Of a stretch of DNA of 64,000 nucleotides, positions 23,681 to 34,005 are shown piece by piece. The translations under genes and the position numbers were made by a program. The DNA is from DASRJG01 sp032124015. GTDB taxonomy: Bacteria; Acidobacteriota; Polarisedimenticolia; Polarisedimenticolales; DASRJG01. Each line of letters opens with the position of its first letter. Position 1 is the first letter of the stretch. The notes beneath the pieces are model-generated. The model worked only from the letters and a program-made list of their open reading frames with translations. It was not told the DNA's origin and made no database searches. The DNA lies in NCBI GenBank assembly GCA_032124015.1, contig JAQBEH010000018.1, forward strand, positions 1 through 64,000, given 5' to 3'.

Positions 23681-25411
23681 ATGCCTCTTTCTGGAGCGCG
23701 CTTGTTCTGCCTCGCGGTCGTGCCCATGCTTTTGGGGGTCGCCCCGGAGTCCCAGCCCGAGACTCCCGCCTCCGAGTTCCATCGCGGGGTCGAGTACCGA
23801 GGTGCCGCTGGTTTTTTCTCCCTCGGGACGATGACCGTCGTCTACCCCGCCGGACCCGGCGAACCCGTCGACATCAACCGGCGTTCGGCGGAGGCTCGGG
23901 CGCGTTGGCTCGCCGGGGTGCACAAAAACAAGGTCGAAGTCGCCGCCGACGATCAACTGACCGAAGAGCAAAAAACCGGCAACCTCTTGCTGCTCGGCTG
24001 GAACAACCGGTTCTTCGCTCCGCCGGGACCCGCCCGCCCCTACACCCACAACGAGGACGGCACGTCCTTTCTGGGGATCCGGGAGAACGACAAGAGCGTG
24101 GATCTGCTCGTCTTCCACCGGAACCCCCTCAACTGGTCGGCCTACATCCTGTTCTGGTCGCGCATCGACCCCGAGCGAGATCGCTTTCAAGTGTTGCCTC
24201 GCGTCGGATCGGACTGGGCGATGTACCGCGACTACGGCGCCACACGGCAGGGTATGTTCGTTCCCGCCCGCGCTTGGTTGCCGGCGCGTGACAAGCTCGC
24301 CGAGGCGGACCTCAGCAAAGAGGTGGTCATCCGGCCCGGCGGCACCGCGACCTTCGACTCCGAGCATTACCACGTGGTTTACGATCGAGTACAGTTTTCG
24401 GCCTCCGATGTGAGCGCGATCGTGCAAGCGCGCGAGACCGCGCTCGGCAAAGCGGTCACTGCAATCGGCCCCGCCCCGAAGGGTCTCCGCATCCAGCTGT
24501 TCGTCTACGAAAACGAGAAGGACAAAGAGGAAGCCACGGGCGTCGGCGATATGACGCACATGATTGCGGGCCGTCGGGAGATCCATGCAACCCGCGCCTA
24601 CGCGCTGTCATCGTCGGCCCGCGAGGAAATGCACGTCCTCGCGCGCGAGACCTACGGGCCCAGTTTTCTCACCTCGATCCACGAGGGTCTCGCGCTGTCC
24701 GCCGAGAACTCTCTGCGCGGAAAAGACATGGAAACGCACGCGGGACGGTTGCGCGCGGCCAACAGACTCCCGGGGATCACCGACATCCTCGACGAAGAGA
24801 GCTTTCGCATCCTGCCCCCCGAACTCGCTGCCCCGACGGCCGGCGTCTTCATGACGTGGCTGCGCCAAACCTACGGACCGGACGCCGTGAAAAAGAGTTA
24901 CGGCCTGAACGAGGGGACCCCGGCCGCGCTCGCCGCGGCGCTGGGCACCACCTCTGAGGCGTTGTCGGACTCGTTCCTGTCGTGGGCCGATGCCAAGGCC
25001 GCCGTGGTTCGGAACCAGCTCGAGTTCGAAGCGGCTGAGCTGGAAGCGCAGCAGAAACACGCGGCCAACGACTGGACCGGAATGGCCGTCGCCCTGCGCA
25101 AGGCGCTCCAGTTCAAACCCGGCGACCCACAAACGCTCTTCAACCTGGCGTCCGCGCAGATGCGTGCCGCGGATTTCCCGGGCGCGGAAGCCTCGCTCAA
25201 GGAGATCCTGGCCGCCCCCCTCGCTCCCGGCGACTCGCGCTTCCGCATCTTCGGCCACTTCCAGCTCGGTCGCGTGTACGACCTGGAGGGGCGCCGCGCC
25301 GAGGCCCTCGCGGAGTACGACGCCGTATTGGCGCTTCCCGACGAGCACGGCGCACACGCTTCGGCGATGGAGCGCAAGGCCTCGCCGGCGACGCGGGAGC
25401 AACTGCAGTAG
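23681..25411 (+). CDS. Secreted peptidase-MA-like protein with TPR tail
   Basis: 576 aa. A signal peptide (MPLSGARLFCLAVVPMLLGVA) leads to an unrecognised N-terminal domain (about 35-235), then a region laid out like the gluzincin peptidase-MA domain: REEMHVLARETYGPSFLTSIHEGLA. The usual HExxH reads R-E-E-M-H, so the first zinc ligand is replaced while Glu, second His and the downstream EGLA are kept. TPR-like repeats end the protein (about 455-560, DPQTLFNLASAQMRAADFPGAEASLKEIL). It is probably a periplasmic binding or scaffold protein; catalysis is doubtful. The 28 bases after it separate it from the convergent kinase gene, with no clear terminator. Confidence 0.72.
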   Translation: MPLSGARLFCLAVVPMLLGVAPESQPETPASEFHRGVEYRGAAGFFSLGTMTVVYPAGPGEPVDINRRSAEARARWLAGVHKNKVEVAADDQLTEEQKTGNLLLLGWNNRFFAPPGPARPYTHNEDGTSFLGIRENDKSVDLLVFHRNPLNWSAYILFWSRIDPERDRFQVLPRVGSDWAMYRDYGATRQGMFVPARAWLPARDKLAEADLSKEVVIRPGGTATFDSEHYHVVYDRVQFSASDVSAIVQARETALGKAVTAIGPAPKGLRIQLFVYENEKDKEEATGVGDMTHMIAGRREIHATRAYALSSSAREEMHVLARETYGPSFLTSIHEGLALSAENSLRGKDMETHAGRLRAANRLPGITDILDEESFRILPPELAAPTAGVFMTWLRQTYGPDAVKKSYGLNEGTPAALAAALGTTSEALSDSFLSWADAKAAVVRNQLEFEAAELEAQQKHAANDWTGMAVALRKALQFKPGDPQTLFNLASAQMRAADFPGAEASLKEILAAPLAPGDSRFRIFGHFQLGRVYDLEGRRAEALAEYDAVLALPDEHGAHASAMERKASPATREQLQ

Positions 25412-25439
25412 CGCTTTGTGCTTCGCGCCTTTGGGGCCT

Positions 25440-27313
25440 TCAGGCGACTTCCGGCGCGGTCGGCAGGACCAGCGTGAAGGTCGCTCCCTTGCCCACGTTC
25501 GACCGGTACCAGACGCTTCCACCGTGCGCCTCCGCGATCATGCGCACGAGCGGCAGCCCGAGACCGGAGCCACCCGGCTTGGTCGTCACGCGCGTGTCGA
25601 ACAGCTGCTCCGCGAGTCCTTGGGGAAGTCCCGGCCCCGTGTCGGTGACGCTCACGCGAACCAACCCGTCGGAGCAGGACGTGTGCAGTTCGACCTTCCC
25701 GCCCTGCGGCATCGCCTGAATGGCGTTGAGCACGAGGTTGAGCACGGCCTGCTGCAGGCGATCGGGCACACCGTAAACCGGCGGCAGATCGAATTGACGC
25801 TGGAACTTGATGTCCACGCGGGCCTTCATCGCCGCATAAGACAGCAACTGGATCACGCGGCGGCAGACCTCGTGCACGTCGACGAACACGGGCTCCGGCA
25901 CCGACCGGAGGAGGCCGAGATAGTTGTTCAGCAGGTCGGTCAACCGTCGCGTCTCTTCCTGAATCGTCGTCAGCGAATCGGACATCGCCTGGACCGTGGC
26001 ACGGGTGGTGGGCTTGCCGACGTATTGCTGCACGACCCCGGCGTTCAAACCGATCGAATGGAGCGGGTTCCGGATCTCGTGCGCAAGGCTTCCGGCGAGA
26101 TGGGCCAAAACGGCGAAACGGCCGGCCTCCAGAAGGTGCGCTTCGACCTTGCGCAACGTCGCAAGATCACGCAAGAGCACGAGCGTCCCCGACGCGCCGG
26201 GCCGGGGCTCGAACGGGACCTCCGTCAGCTGAATCGGGACCGATTCGCCACCCTCTCGCGAAATCTCGACACTTCGCGACGTGAGCGATGAGCCCGCCGC
26301 CCACCCGATGGCGAGCTCCGGATGAGCGTCCAAAGCGACGCGCACGGAGGCTTCGTCGGCGCCTTCGGCGGCCACGCCCAGGATGCGCAGGGCCGCGGCG
26401 TTCCACGCGACGGGAACGTCGCGCTCGTCGATCGCGATCATCCCTTCCTCGAGAGACTGCGCGAGGGTCCCGAGGAGAGCCTCGCGCTCACGTCCGCGCG
26501 AGTCCAGGGCCTCGAGGCGTCCTCCCATCTCGTTGATGGCCTTCACGGTCGAGGCGAGCTCGCCCGAAAGCCCGAGGCGTTTGGCGTCGATGACTCCGCG
26601 AAAGCCGCGTTCTCTGAATTCGCGAAGCGCGCGATCCAAGCGGCGCACCGGGAGGGCGGTGAGTCCCGCGACGAGGATGCCCCCGGCCACACCGGCGAGC
26701 AGGAACGCAAGAAGCGGCAGCATCGATTCCTGCGGGAGGATGGACGGCGGACGGATTTCGGGAAAGCGCGCGACGAGGTCCTTATCCTCAGCGTAGTTGA
26801 GGATCAGAGATCCGAGCCGGCGGCGTTGCCCTTTTCCCGGCGGGGGTTCATCGAAGATGGGGATCATCACTTCGGTCAGGGACGTCCCGGTCCCCGAAGG
26901 CTTCGTGCGGCGCACGATCTGGTCGGAGGCGACGAGCGACGCGCTTTCTTCTCCGGTGAATGCGAGATCGACGACCGACGGCTGATTCGCGTACTGGATG
27001 CGCCGGTCGCGGTCCAGAACGAGGAACGACGTGATGCTCGGAATCTCGCGAAGGACCGCGTTCAAGCCGACGGCGATCCTGTCTTGGTCGCGCTCAACGA
27101 CCTCCGGTTCGCGCTCGAGGCGCAAGAGCAAGGAACGCGCGATCTCCGCGGCGGAGCCATCGTAGATCTGCTCTGCGGGAAGGGTCGCGAGACTCTGCTT
27201 CCAGCGATCGTAGTAGCCCTCGAACGAGTGGCGCACGAGGACGAATGCGAGCACGCCGCTAACGACCGTGAACGCCACGCTCACCAGGAAGATTCGGAGG
27301 GAAAGAGGAACTC

Positions 27314-27317
<4 letters not shown>
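25440..27317 (-). CDS. Membrane sensor histidine kinase (NtrB/AtoS-like)
   Basis: 625 aa. Transmembrane helix 1 (about 7-29), periplasmic sensor (about 30-195), helix 2 (about 200-225), HAMP, PAS-like domain (LAQSLEEGMIAIDERDVPVAWNAAALRILG), then a dimerisation domain with the phospho-acceptor in AHEIRNPLHSIGLNAG. The ATPase domain shows N (VLNLVLNAIQAMPQGG), G1 (DTGPGLP) and G2 (GGSGLGLPLVRMIAEAHGG) boxes. GTG 27317 overlaps the regulator's stop as GTGA, so kinase and regulator are partners. The signal is unknown; the sensor region has no recognised fold. Confidence 0.9.
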
Positions 27318-28693
<1,376 letters not shown>

Positions 28694-28775
28694 GCGAACA
28701 CCTTGAGTAGGGAGGGCGCAGTTTGCCACGCCCCCCGGCGGACGACCACGTAACAACTACTTGCCCGGCCGCCGT

Positions 28776-28886
28776 TTAGCGTAGCTTTGACATGACCCTG
28801 AGAAGGAGGGAAAGGAAGAGGGACGCAGTCCCTAGTGCCGCCCCGACGCTCAGAACGATCGACCCCATGAGGAGGAGAACCTGCAT
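28776..28886 (-). CDS. Unrecognised 36-aa single-pass membrane protein
   Basis: The product is MQVLLLMGSIVLSVGAALGT followed by ASLFLSLLLRVMSKLR. Residues 2-29 are almost all hydrophobic and the last seven carry three positive charges, so it should span the inner membrane with the basic end in the cytoplasm. AAGGAG lies seven bases before ATG 28886, the best ribosome binding site in this neighbourhood, and a -24/-12 promoter lies about 80 bases further up. It ends 82 bases before the sigma-54 activator, same strand. I do not recognise a family; size resembles small regulatory subunits of membrane complexes. It may modulate the kinase, but that is inference. Confidence 0.62.
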   Translation of the reverse strand: MQVLLLMGSIVLSVGAALGTASLFLSLLLRVMSKLR

Positions 28887-28967
28887 TTTTCGGCTCCTTG
28901 GCCGGGAACATCGCGCTGCCCGGCCCTGTGGTCGTCTTCTGACAGTTCAGGCCGGGCTCAAGCTAAC

Positions 28968-28983
28968 TGCAATTCGGCTGCCA
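28968..28983 (-). promoter_or_regulatory. Sigma-54 (-24/-12) promoter
   Basis: On the minus strand the sequence is TGGCAGCCGAATTGCA, matching TGGCA-N6-TTGCA with the invariant GG and GC correctly spaced. Transcription should begin near 28957 and read the 36-aa gene, then the sigma-54 activator and its kinase. An overlapping sigma-70-like pair (TTGATT, 17 bases, TAGCTT) is also present and could provide basal expression. Confidence 0.72.
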
Positions 28984-28996
28984 ATCAAGCTCGACA

Positions 28997-29018
28997 GCCT
29001 CGGCGATCCCGCCTCGGC
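28997..29018. repeat. Direct repeat GCCTCGGC, possible regulator site
   Basis: GCCTCGGC occurs at 28997-29004 and again at 29011-29018, a 14-base period. The pair lies between the sigma-54 promoter (14 bases upstream of its -24 end) and the -10 box of the octaheme gene. It could be a binding site shared by both promoters; enhancers for sigma-54 are usually farther away, so this is tentative. Confidence 0.35.
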
Positions 29019-29023
29019 CAAGG

Positions 29024-29029
29024 TATATT
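29024..29029 (+). promoter_or_regulatory. -10 box of the octaheme lipoprotein gene
   Basis: TATATT ends ten bases before ATG 29040, predicting a leader of about four bases. No -35 box is seen at the right distance, so an activator may be needed. Confidence 0.45.
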
Positions 29030-29039
29030 CCCGATCCTT

Positions 29040-31112
29040 ATGGAAATCCGCACCCCCTTTTTCGCAATGGCGCTCGCCATCACGATCGCCGGTTGCTCGA
29101 CGAACCCCACGCCGCCCGCGGCCTCGTCGAGTGCCGTCGCCCCCGCCGGCATCGGCGGGCCGTCCGGACGCTTCGTCGGGTCTGAGGCGTGTCGAGAATG
29201 CCACGCTCCCGAGTACGATTCGTGGGCGGGGAGCCGTCATCGCTCGACCCTTCGTCCGTGGACGAGCGGCCAGCCCCTGCGCCTCGCTTCGACGACCAAT
29301 CTCGATCCCTATCGCGTCTCATCCGATGGCGCGGTTTTGGGCCCGGGCACGGACGGGAGCGAGGTGAGCGGGAACGTGGCGTTCCTCGTGGGGGGGCGCC
29401 ACCGCGAGGACGTGATCGTCCGGCTCGCGGATGGCCGCTTGCAAGTCTTTCCGATCGCCTTCGACGTCGACCGCGGCGAGGCGTTCGAGCCACTCAAGGA
29501 ACTCGCCGGCGGCACGCCTCCCCCTGCCGACGTGGTCGATTTCTGGACGCGCGTCGGCCGTAACGCCGACCTCGCCTGCTACGGGTGCCATGCGACGGGA
29601 CAAACGATCGAAATTGCGGGAAAGTCGCCGTCGGGGCTGACGCTCCCCGGTTCGAAATGGGTCGAGCCGGGAGTCGGGTGTGAAGCCTGTCACGGACCCG
29701 GCGGGCCGCACATCTCCGCCGCACGAGATGGAAAGCCCGGGCCCGAAACCGTCAAGATGCCCCGCGGCGGCGGGCTCTCGACGATCGACGCCTGCGCGGC
29801 CTGCCACGGACTTCGCGACATCCTCCCTTCGCCGTTCAACGCGGCTCCCGCCCACCGGTACGGAGAGCCGCTCGTGGCCGCCGCGGAGCCGCTGCTTTCG
29901 GTGGCTGCGAATTCCGAGTTTCGCGACCCGTTCTTCGCCGACCTGCGCCCCTCGACCTACCAGCAGGAGGCGATCGCGTTTTCCCAATCGGGCTGCGCAC
30001 AGAAGGGCGGCATGACCTGTGCCGCCTGCCACGACGTCCACTCCGGATCGCTGTCCGCAACGATCGGGGCGCAAGATGACGACGCTGGCATCTGCGCTCC
30101 CTGCCACGCTGGCATGGTCGCTTCGGGAACGAAGCACACACTTCATCGCGCGGGATCACCGGGCGCGAGGTGCCTCGACTGCCACATGGCGCCGATCGTG
30201 CGAGGCCCCGGGCACGAGCCGGCGCGCGACCACACGATGGCGCCGCCGGTCGCGGGCCGCGGCCAGATTCCAACGGCGTGCGCAGTGTGCCACGCGGGAT
30301 CGAAAAACGCGGCGGCTGTTGTGGCCGCTTGGAAGCGAAGACCCGCGGGACGGGCGGCCACGCGCCGCCTCGAAATCGGCGCGGCGGTCGATGCGGCCTC
30401 TGAACAGGGCGCCTCGCCCGCCACCGCCACCGCCCCCGCCCTCGCCCGTCTCGCGGACGATACCGAGCGCGGGTGGTTTCTGCGCTGGGCGCTGATCCAG
30501 ATGCTTCCCGAAAGCTCCGGCGGCCCGGCGTCCGACGCGGTGCTCCTACCGTTGCGTCGAGCGCTGACCGACCCGAACCCCGCGCTCCGGCGCACCGCGG
30601 CCCGGGCCCTCGGGCGTCATGGAAAGCCAGAGGACATCGAGACGCTCCAGCGCGCGACCGAGGACTCCGATCCGTGGACGGCTCTCGAAGCGGTGCACGC
30701 GATGGGGCTTTTGGGCTCGCCCGCGTCCGGAGCCCGCCTGCTTCAGCTCTTGAAGCGGCCCGACTTGATCGCCGACGCCCGCGCCCAGTACATGTTCGGG
30801 CACGCGTGCCTGATCGGACAGGACGCGCCGCGAGCGGAAACCGCGTTGCGCCGCGCCCTCGAGATCAACCCCATGATCGTGGGCGCCATGAACGACCTCG
30901 GCTTAGCGCTCGTCGCGCAAGGGAAGCCCGAGCAGGCGATCGAGGAATGGAAGTTGGCACTCGACATCAACCCGCGTTTCAGCGCGGCGCGGCGCAACCT
31001 CGAGGCCGCGAGAACGAAACTCAGCTCCGGCGAAATAGGCGGGCCGCCCACGAGCGGCGCCGAACCGGCGCCTCCCGGGGAGTCGGGAGATCCGGGTCCC
31101 TCCCCTCGATAA
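29040..31112 (+). CDS. Octaheme c-type cytochrome lipoprotein with HEAT-like and TPR repeats
   Basis: 690 aa. The signal peptide ends in the lipobox TIAGC (Cys19). Eight CXXCH heme sites follow: CRECH (Cys51), CYGCH, CEACH, CAACH, CAACH, CAPCH, CLDCH, CAVCH. The order and spacing resemble the cytochrome c554-type multiheme proteins often fused to TPRs. After the hemes come HEAT-like repeats (ALRRTAARALGRHGKPEDIETLQRA) and two TPRs (AETALRRALEINPMIVGAMNDLGLALVAQGKPEQAIEEWKLALDINP). It is probably a periplasm-facing electron carrier or a redox scaffold. It faces the sigma-54 locus and its last 92 bases overlap the convergent cpsB-like gene. Confidence 0.88.
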   Translation: MEIRTPFFAMALAITIAGCSTNPTPPAASSSAVAPAGIGGPSGRFVGSEACRECHAPEYDSWAGSRHRSTLRPWTSGQPLRLASTTNLDPYRVSSDGAVLGPGTDGSEVSGNVAFLVGGRHREDVIVRLADGRLQVFPIAFDVDRGEAFEPLKELAGGTPPPADVVDFWTRVGRNADLACYGCHATGQTIEIAGKSPSGLTLPGSKWVEPGVGCEACHGPGGPHISAARDGKPGPETVKMPRGGGLSTIDACAACHGLRDILPSPFNAAPAHRYGEPLVAAAEPLLSVAANSEFRDPFFADLRPSTYQQEAIAFSQSGCAQKGGMTCAACHDVHSGSLSATIGAQDDDAGICAPCHAGMVASGTKHTLHRAGSPGARCLDCHMAPIVRGPGHEPARDHTMAPPVAGRGQIPTACAVCHAGSKNAAAVVAAWKRRPAGRAATRRLEIGAAVDAASEQGASPATATAPALARLADDTERGWFLRWALIQMLPESSGGPASDAVLLPLRRALTDPNPALRRTAARALGRHGKPEDIETLQRATEDSDPWTALEAVHAMGLLGSPASGARLLQLLKRPDLIADARAQYMFGHACLIGQDAPRAETALRRALEINPMIVGAMNDLGLALVAQGKPEQAIEEWKLALDINPRFSAARRNLEAARTKLSSGEIGGPPTSGAEPAPPGESGDPGPSPR

Positions 31113-31809
31113 ACGCCTTCGGGAACTCCTCGGCCATGCGTTGCGCGAAATCGTCGCCGGCCCACGAGTTCAAACGCGACATCGCGCTGCTGATCACCGG
31201 AGGCCGCCCTCGGGTGTTGTGCGCGTCCGATGCGACCACGTGAACCAGTCGCTTACGGGCGAGCTCTTCGGAGAATTCCGCGATGTCGTCTCCGAACAAC
31301 CCCGTCACGCTCCCGGTCGTGATCTGACCGAAGGCCCCGAGGCGGATCACGGCCTCGTAGCGTGCGATATCGTCCTGGAAATAACGGATCCGCTCGGGGT
31401 GGGCGAAGAGAACTTGCAGGCCCGCGAGCCGCATTTGAAACACGAGCTGCTCGAGGTCGGGCGGGTACTGGCTCATCGACAGTTCGAACAATACGGTGCG
31501 GCCGTTGTCGGCGAGGGTGGGCGCGTCGCCGGATTTCACGCGGGACACGAGATCCGCGCTGATGTGAATCTCCGCGCCGGGGAGCACCAGGAGAGGGATC
31601 TTCTCCGCAACGAGCCGCTCGTTCAACGCGAGAACCCCCGCCAGAACGTCGGGACGCGAGTTCATGTAAAGCCCTTCGCGATAGTGCGGCGTCGCCACGA
31701 TCGTGCTCACGCCGTCGGCCACGGCGACCCGCGCGAAGAGAACGGCGTCGTCCATGGTCTTCACGCCGTCGTCGACGCCGGGGAGGATATGCGTGTGAAG
31801 ATCGATCAT
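31021..31809 (-). CDS. PHP-fold tyrosine-protein phosphatase (CpsB/YwqE family)
   Basis: 262 aa. Metal-binding motifs of the PHP fold are present: DLHTHILPGVDDG at the start, ATPHYREG, a FAHPERIRYFQ segment and SDAHNTRGRPP near the end. CpsB/YwqE enzymes dephosphorylate tyrosine kinases that control polysaccharide export. No such kinase or polysaccharide cluster is in view. It overlaps gpsA by four bases. Its 3' end runs 92 bases into the convergent cytochrome gene; the tail RRRSWAARLFRRS there is basic and may be dispensable. Confidence 0.87.
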   Translation of the reverse strand: MIDLHTHILPGVDDGVKTMDDAVLFARVAVADGVSTIVATPHYREGLYMNSRPDVLAGVLALNERLVAEKIPLLVLPGAEIHISADLVSRVKSGDAPTLADNGRTVLFELSMSQYPPDLEQLVFQMRLAGLQVLFAHPERIRYFQDDIARYEAVIRLGAFGQITTGSVTGLFGDDIAEFSEELARKRLVHVVASDAHNTRGRPPVISSAMSRLNSWAGDDFAQRMAEEFPKAFIEGRDPDLPTPREAPVRRRSWAARLFRRS

Positions 31810-32831
31810 GACCCGCTCTCGGTCCCCACGCGATCCTCAGACCCCAAAGGCCGCGCCATGAGGCGTCCCACCGCTTCGCGCGGCACGCCATCCTCATAGA
31901 GAATGCGATAGACCTCTTCAACGATCGGCATCTCGACGCCGCTCTTTCTTGCAAGATCGCGCGCCGAGCGCGCGGTTCGAACACCTTCCGCCACGTGGGA
32001 CATCCGTCCGATCACATCCTCCAAGCGCTCTCCTTTGCCGAGGGCCTGACCGACCTGGCGATTGCGCGAGAGCCCTCCCGTACACGTCAGGACGAGATCG
32101 CCCAAGGAGGCGAGCCCCGAGAAGGTCTCTGGCATCGCGCCGCGCGCGACGCCCAGGCGCCGGATCTCGGCCAACCCTCGCGTGATGAGAGCGGCGAGGG
32201 TGTTGTGCCCGAAACCCAGGCCGTCGGCGATCCCCGCCGCTATGGCAACGACGTTTTTCAACGCGGCTGCGATCTGCACTCCGACGATATCAGCGTTCGT
32301 GTAGAGCCTGAACGTCTCCCCCGCGAGGCGATCCTGGATCGCTCTCGCGAGGTCGCCGTCCGTCGCGGCGACGACAACCGCCGTCGGCACACCCCGCGCG
32401 ACCTCCTCGGCGAAGGAGGGCCCGGAGATCGCGGCGATGGGCGTTCCCGGGGCAAGGCAAGACGCGGCGACCTCCGTCGGGAGGAGCAGGGTGTCTTCCT
32501 CGATGCCCTTCGTCGCCACAACCACCGGCACGCTCGGTCCGAGACGACGGGCGAGCGCATCGTGCAACGAGCGCGCATACGGCGTCGGCACGGCGAACAC
32601 GACGAGCGACACGCCCGAAACCGCGGTCGCGACTTCATGCGTGGGCGTCACCGACTCTGGAATCACGACCCCGGGGAGATAGATCGGATTGTCGCGGCGC
32701 TCCATCATCCGGCGCACGAGTTCGTCCTCGTGGATGTAAAGCCGCACCGGAACTCCGCGGCGTCCGAGGTTCACGGCGAGCGCGGTTCCCCACGCGCCTC
32801 CCCCGATGATCGCCACAGGCTCCGGAATCAA
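31806..32831 (-). CDS. gpsA: Glycerol-3-phosphate dehydrogenase [NAD(P)+]
   Basis: 341 aa. The Rossmann motif VAIIGGGAWGTALAVNL opens the protein; ISGPSFAEEVARG, ALKNVVAIAAGIADGLGFGHNT and LASLGDLVLTCTGGLSRNR are classic GpsA motifs including the catalytic Lys. It makes sn-glycerol-3-phosphate for phospholipids, which the adjoining plsY product acylates. The start is TTG 32831, sharing TTGA with the plsY stop; no in-frame ATG or GTG fits the family N-terminus. Confidence 0.95.
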   Translation of the reverse strand: MIPEPVAIIGGGAWGTALAVNLGRRGVPVRLYIHEDELVRRMMERRDNPIYLPGVVIPESVTPTHEVATAVSGVSLVVFAVPTPYARSLHDALARRLGPSVPVVVATKGIEEDTLLLPTEVAASCLAPGTPIAAISGPSFAEEVARGVPTAVVVAATDGDLARAIQDRLAGETFRLYTNADIVGVQIAAALKNVVAIAAGIADGLGFGHNTLAALITRGLAEIRRLGVARGAMPETFSGLASLGDLVLTCTGGLSRNRQVGQALGKGERLEDVIGRMSHVAEGVRTARSARDLARKSGVEMPIVEEVYRILYEDGVPREAVGRLMARPLGSEDRVGTESGS

Positions 32832-33442
32832 TGCGATGCCCCCCGGTGGCCCGGCGCGCGACGACGCAGGCGCGGCTCGGTGCCTGCTTGCATCCTCGCA
32901 AAGTTCGCGCGATGTCGCCACGTAACGAGCACGAAGGTCGCGGCGGCGGCGATCGTGGCCCGCCCTCCCGGCCCCAGCAACGAAAGGGCGATCGGAAGGG
33001 CCGCCGCGCCGAGCACCGAGCCGAGCGACACGAAGCGCGTGATTGCGACGACAAGCGCGAAGACGAAAAACGCCACACCCGTTGCGGCCGGTGCGATCAC
33101 CGCATAGGCGCCGGCCGCGGTCGCAACGCCCTTTCCCCCTCGACCCCGAAGCCACGGCGTGAACACGTGCCCCAATACCGCGCCCAACGCGGCGGGAACG
33201 CACGCGGCTTCTCCTGCAAGCCGCGTCGCGACCACGACGGCCAGCGCGCCCTTACCGGCATCGAGGGCGAGTGCCGCAGCACCCCACGCGATCCCGTCGA
33301 GCCGTAGGGCGTTCGTCGCTCCCGGATTGCCGCTCCCCTCGCCCCGGAGGTCGCGCCCGGTGGCCAAGCGGTGGAGCAGCCACGCGAAGGGGATGCTCCC
33401 GATTGCGGCGCCGACAAGCAGTCCCGCCAGCGTGGCGGTCAC
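32828..33442 (-). CDS. plsY: Acyl-phosphate:glycerol-3-phosphate acyltransferase PlsY
   Basis: 204 aa, with about five transmembrane segments. PlsY signatures are GSIPFAWLLHRLATGRDLRGEGSGNPGATNALR, DAGKGALAVVVA and LRGRGGKGVATAAG. It transfers an acyl group from acyl-phosphate to glycerol-3-phosphate, the first step of phospholipid synthesis, directly after GpsA. GTG 33442 overlaps the thpR stop as GTGA. The tail beyond about residue 185 is basic and variable. Confidence 0.95.
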   Translation of the reverse strand: MTATLAGLLVGAAIGSIPFAWLLHRLATGRDLRGEGSGNPGATNALRLDGIAWGAAALALDAGKGALAVVVATRLAGEAACVPAALGAVLGHVFTPWLRGRGGKGVATAAGAYAVIAPAATGVAFFVFALVVAITRFVSLGSVLGAAALPIALSLLGPGGRATIAAAATFVLVTWRHRANFARMQAGTEPRLRRRAPGHRGASH

Positions 33443-34005
33443 GAGGCCGCCGTGGTGTTCAACGGGTACGACGTCTCTTCATGGTAGCGCGATCCGCCCC
33501 GGTCGGGCTCGCTGCGATAGAGGACCACGCGCTCCGCGACGAACGCGCCAAAATCGCCGATGCGCGCGACGGGCGGGCGAACCGCGCCCGCGAGGCCCCG
33601 CGCGCGGGCGAGCGTCACATGCGCGGCGAACAGTCGGCCTTCCGGCGGGAACCCCTGCGCGCGCGCCGCGCGCTCGAGGCGGTCGGCGAGCCGCGCGAGC
33701 GAGCCCTCCGGGGTTTCGTCCTCGACGCCGAGCCAGAGGATGCGCGGCCTTCCGGTGGCCGGAAAGAGGCCCGCGCCGCGCAGCCTGAGAGTGAGAAGTC
33801 CCGTCCCTGCGGCCGCCTGCCTCCAAGCCGCATCGAGCACGCCGCGCCGGGACGGGTCGACTTCTCCGAGGAAACGCAGGGTCAGATGGAGTCCATCCTC
33901 GCGGACGAGTCGCCAGCCGTCGCCTCGCGGGGCCAGGACGTCCCGCGACGCCCCGGCCGCGCGCCGGAGGTATTCGGGAAGAGGGATCGCGAGAAACTCG
34001 CGCAT
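33439..34005 (-). CDS. thpR: RNA 2',3'-cyclic phosphodiesterase (2'-5' RNA ligase family)
   Basis: 188 aa. Two catalytic HxTx motifs are present: HLTLRFLGEV (about residue 40) and HVTLARARG (about 126). The start MREFLAIPLPE is typical of the family. It hydrolyses 2',3'-cyclic phosphate RNA ends. The ATG shares a base with the cinA stop (TAATG), and cinA-thpR neighbours are seen in many genomes. Confidence 0.92.
   Translation of the reverse strand: MREFLAIPLPEYLRRAAGASRDVLAPRGDGWRLVREDGLHLTLRFLGEVDPSRRGVLDAAWRQAAAGTGLLTLRLRGAGLFPATGRPRILWLGVEDETPEGSLARLADRLERAARAQGFPPEGRLFAAHVTLARARGLAGAVRPPVARIGDFGAFVAERVVLYRSEPDRGGSRYHEETSYPLNTTAAS

Noticed and set aside
28739..28775. A second sigma-54-like site just before the regulator gene (GGGCAAGTAGTTGT)
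   Set aside because: The GG and TTG are there but the invariant -12 GC reads GT and TGGCA is not matched; the site at 28968-28983 is far better.
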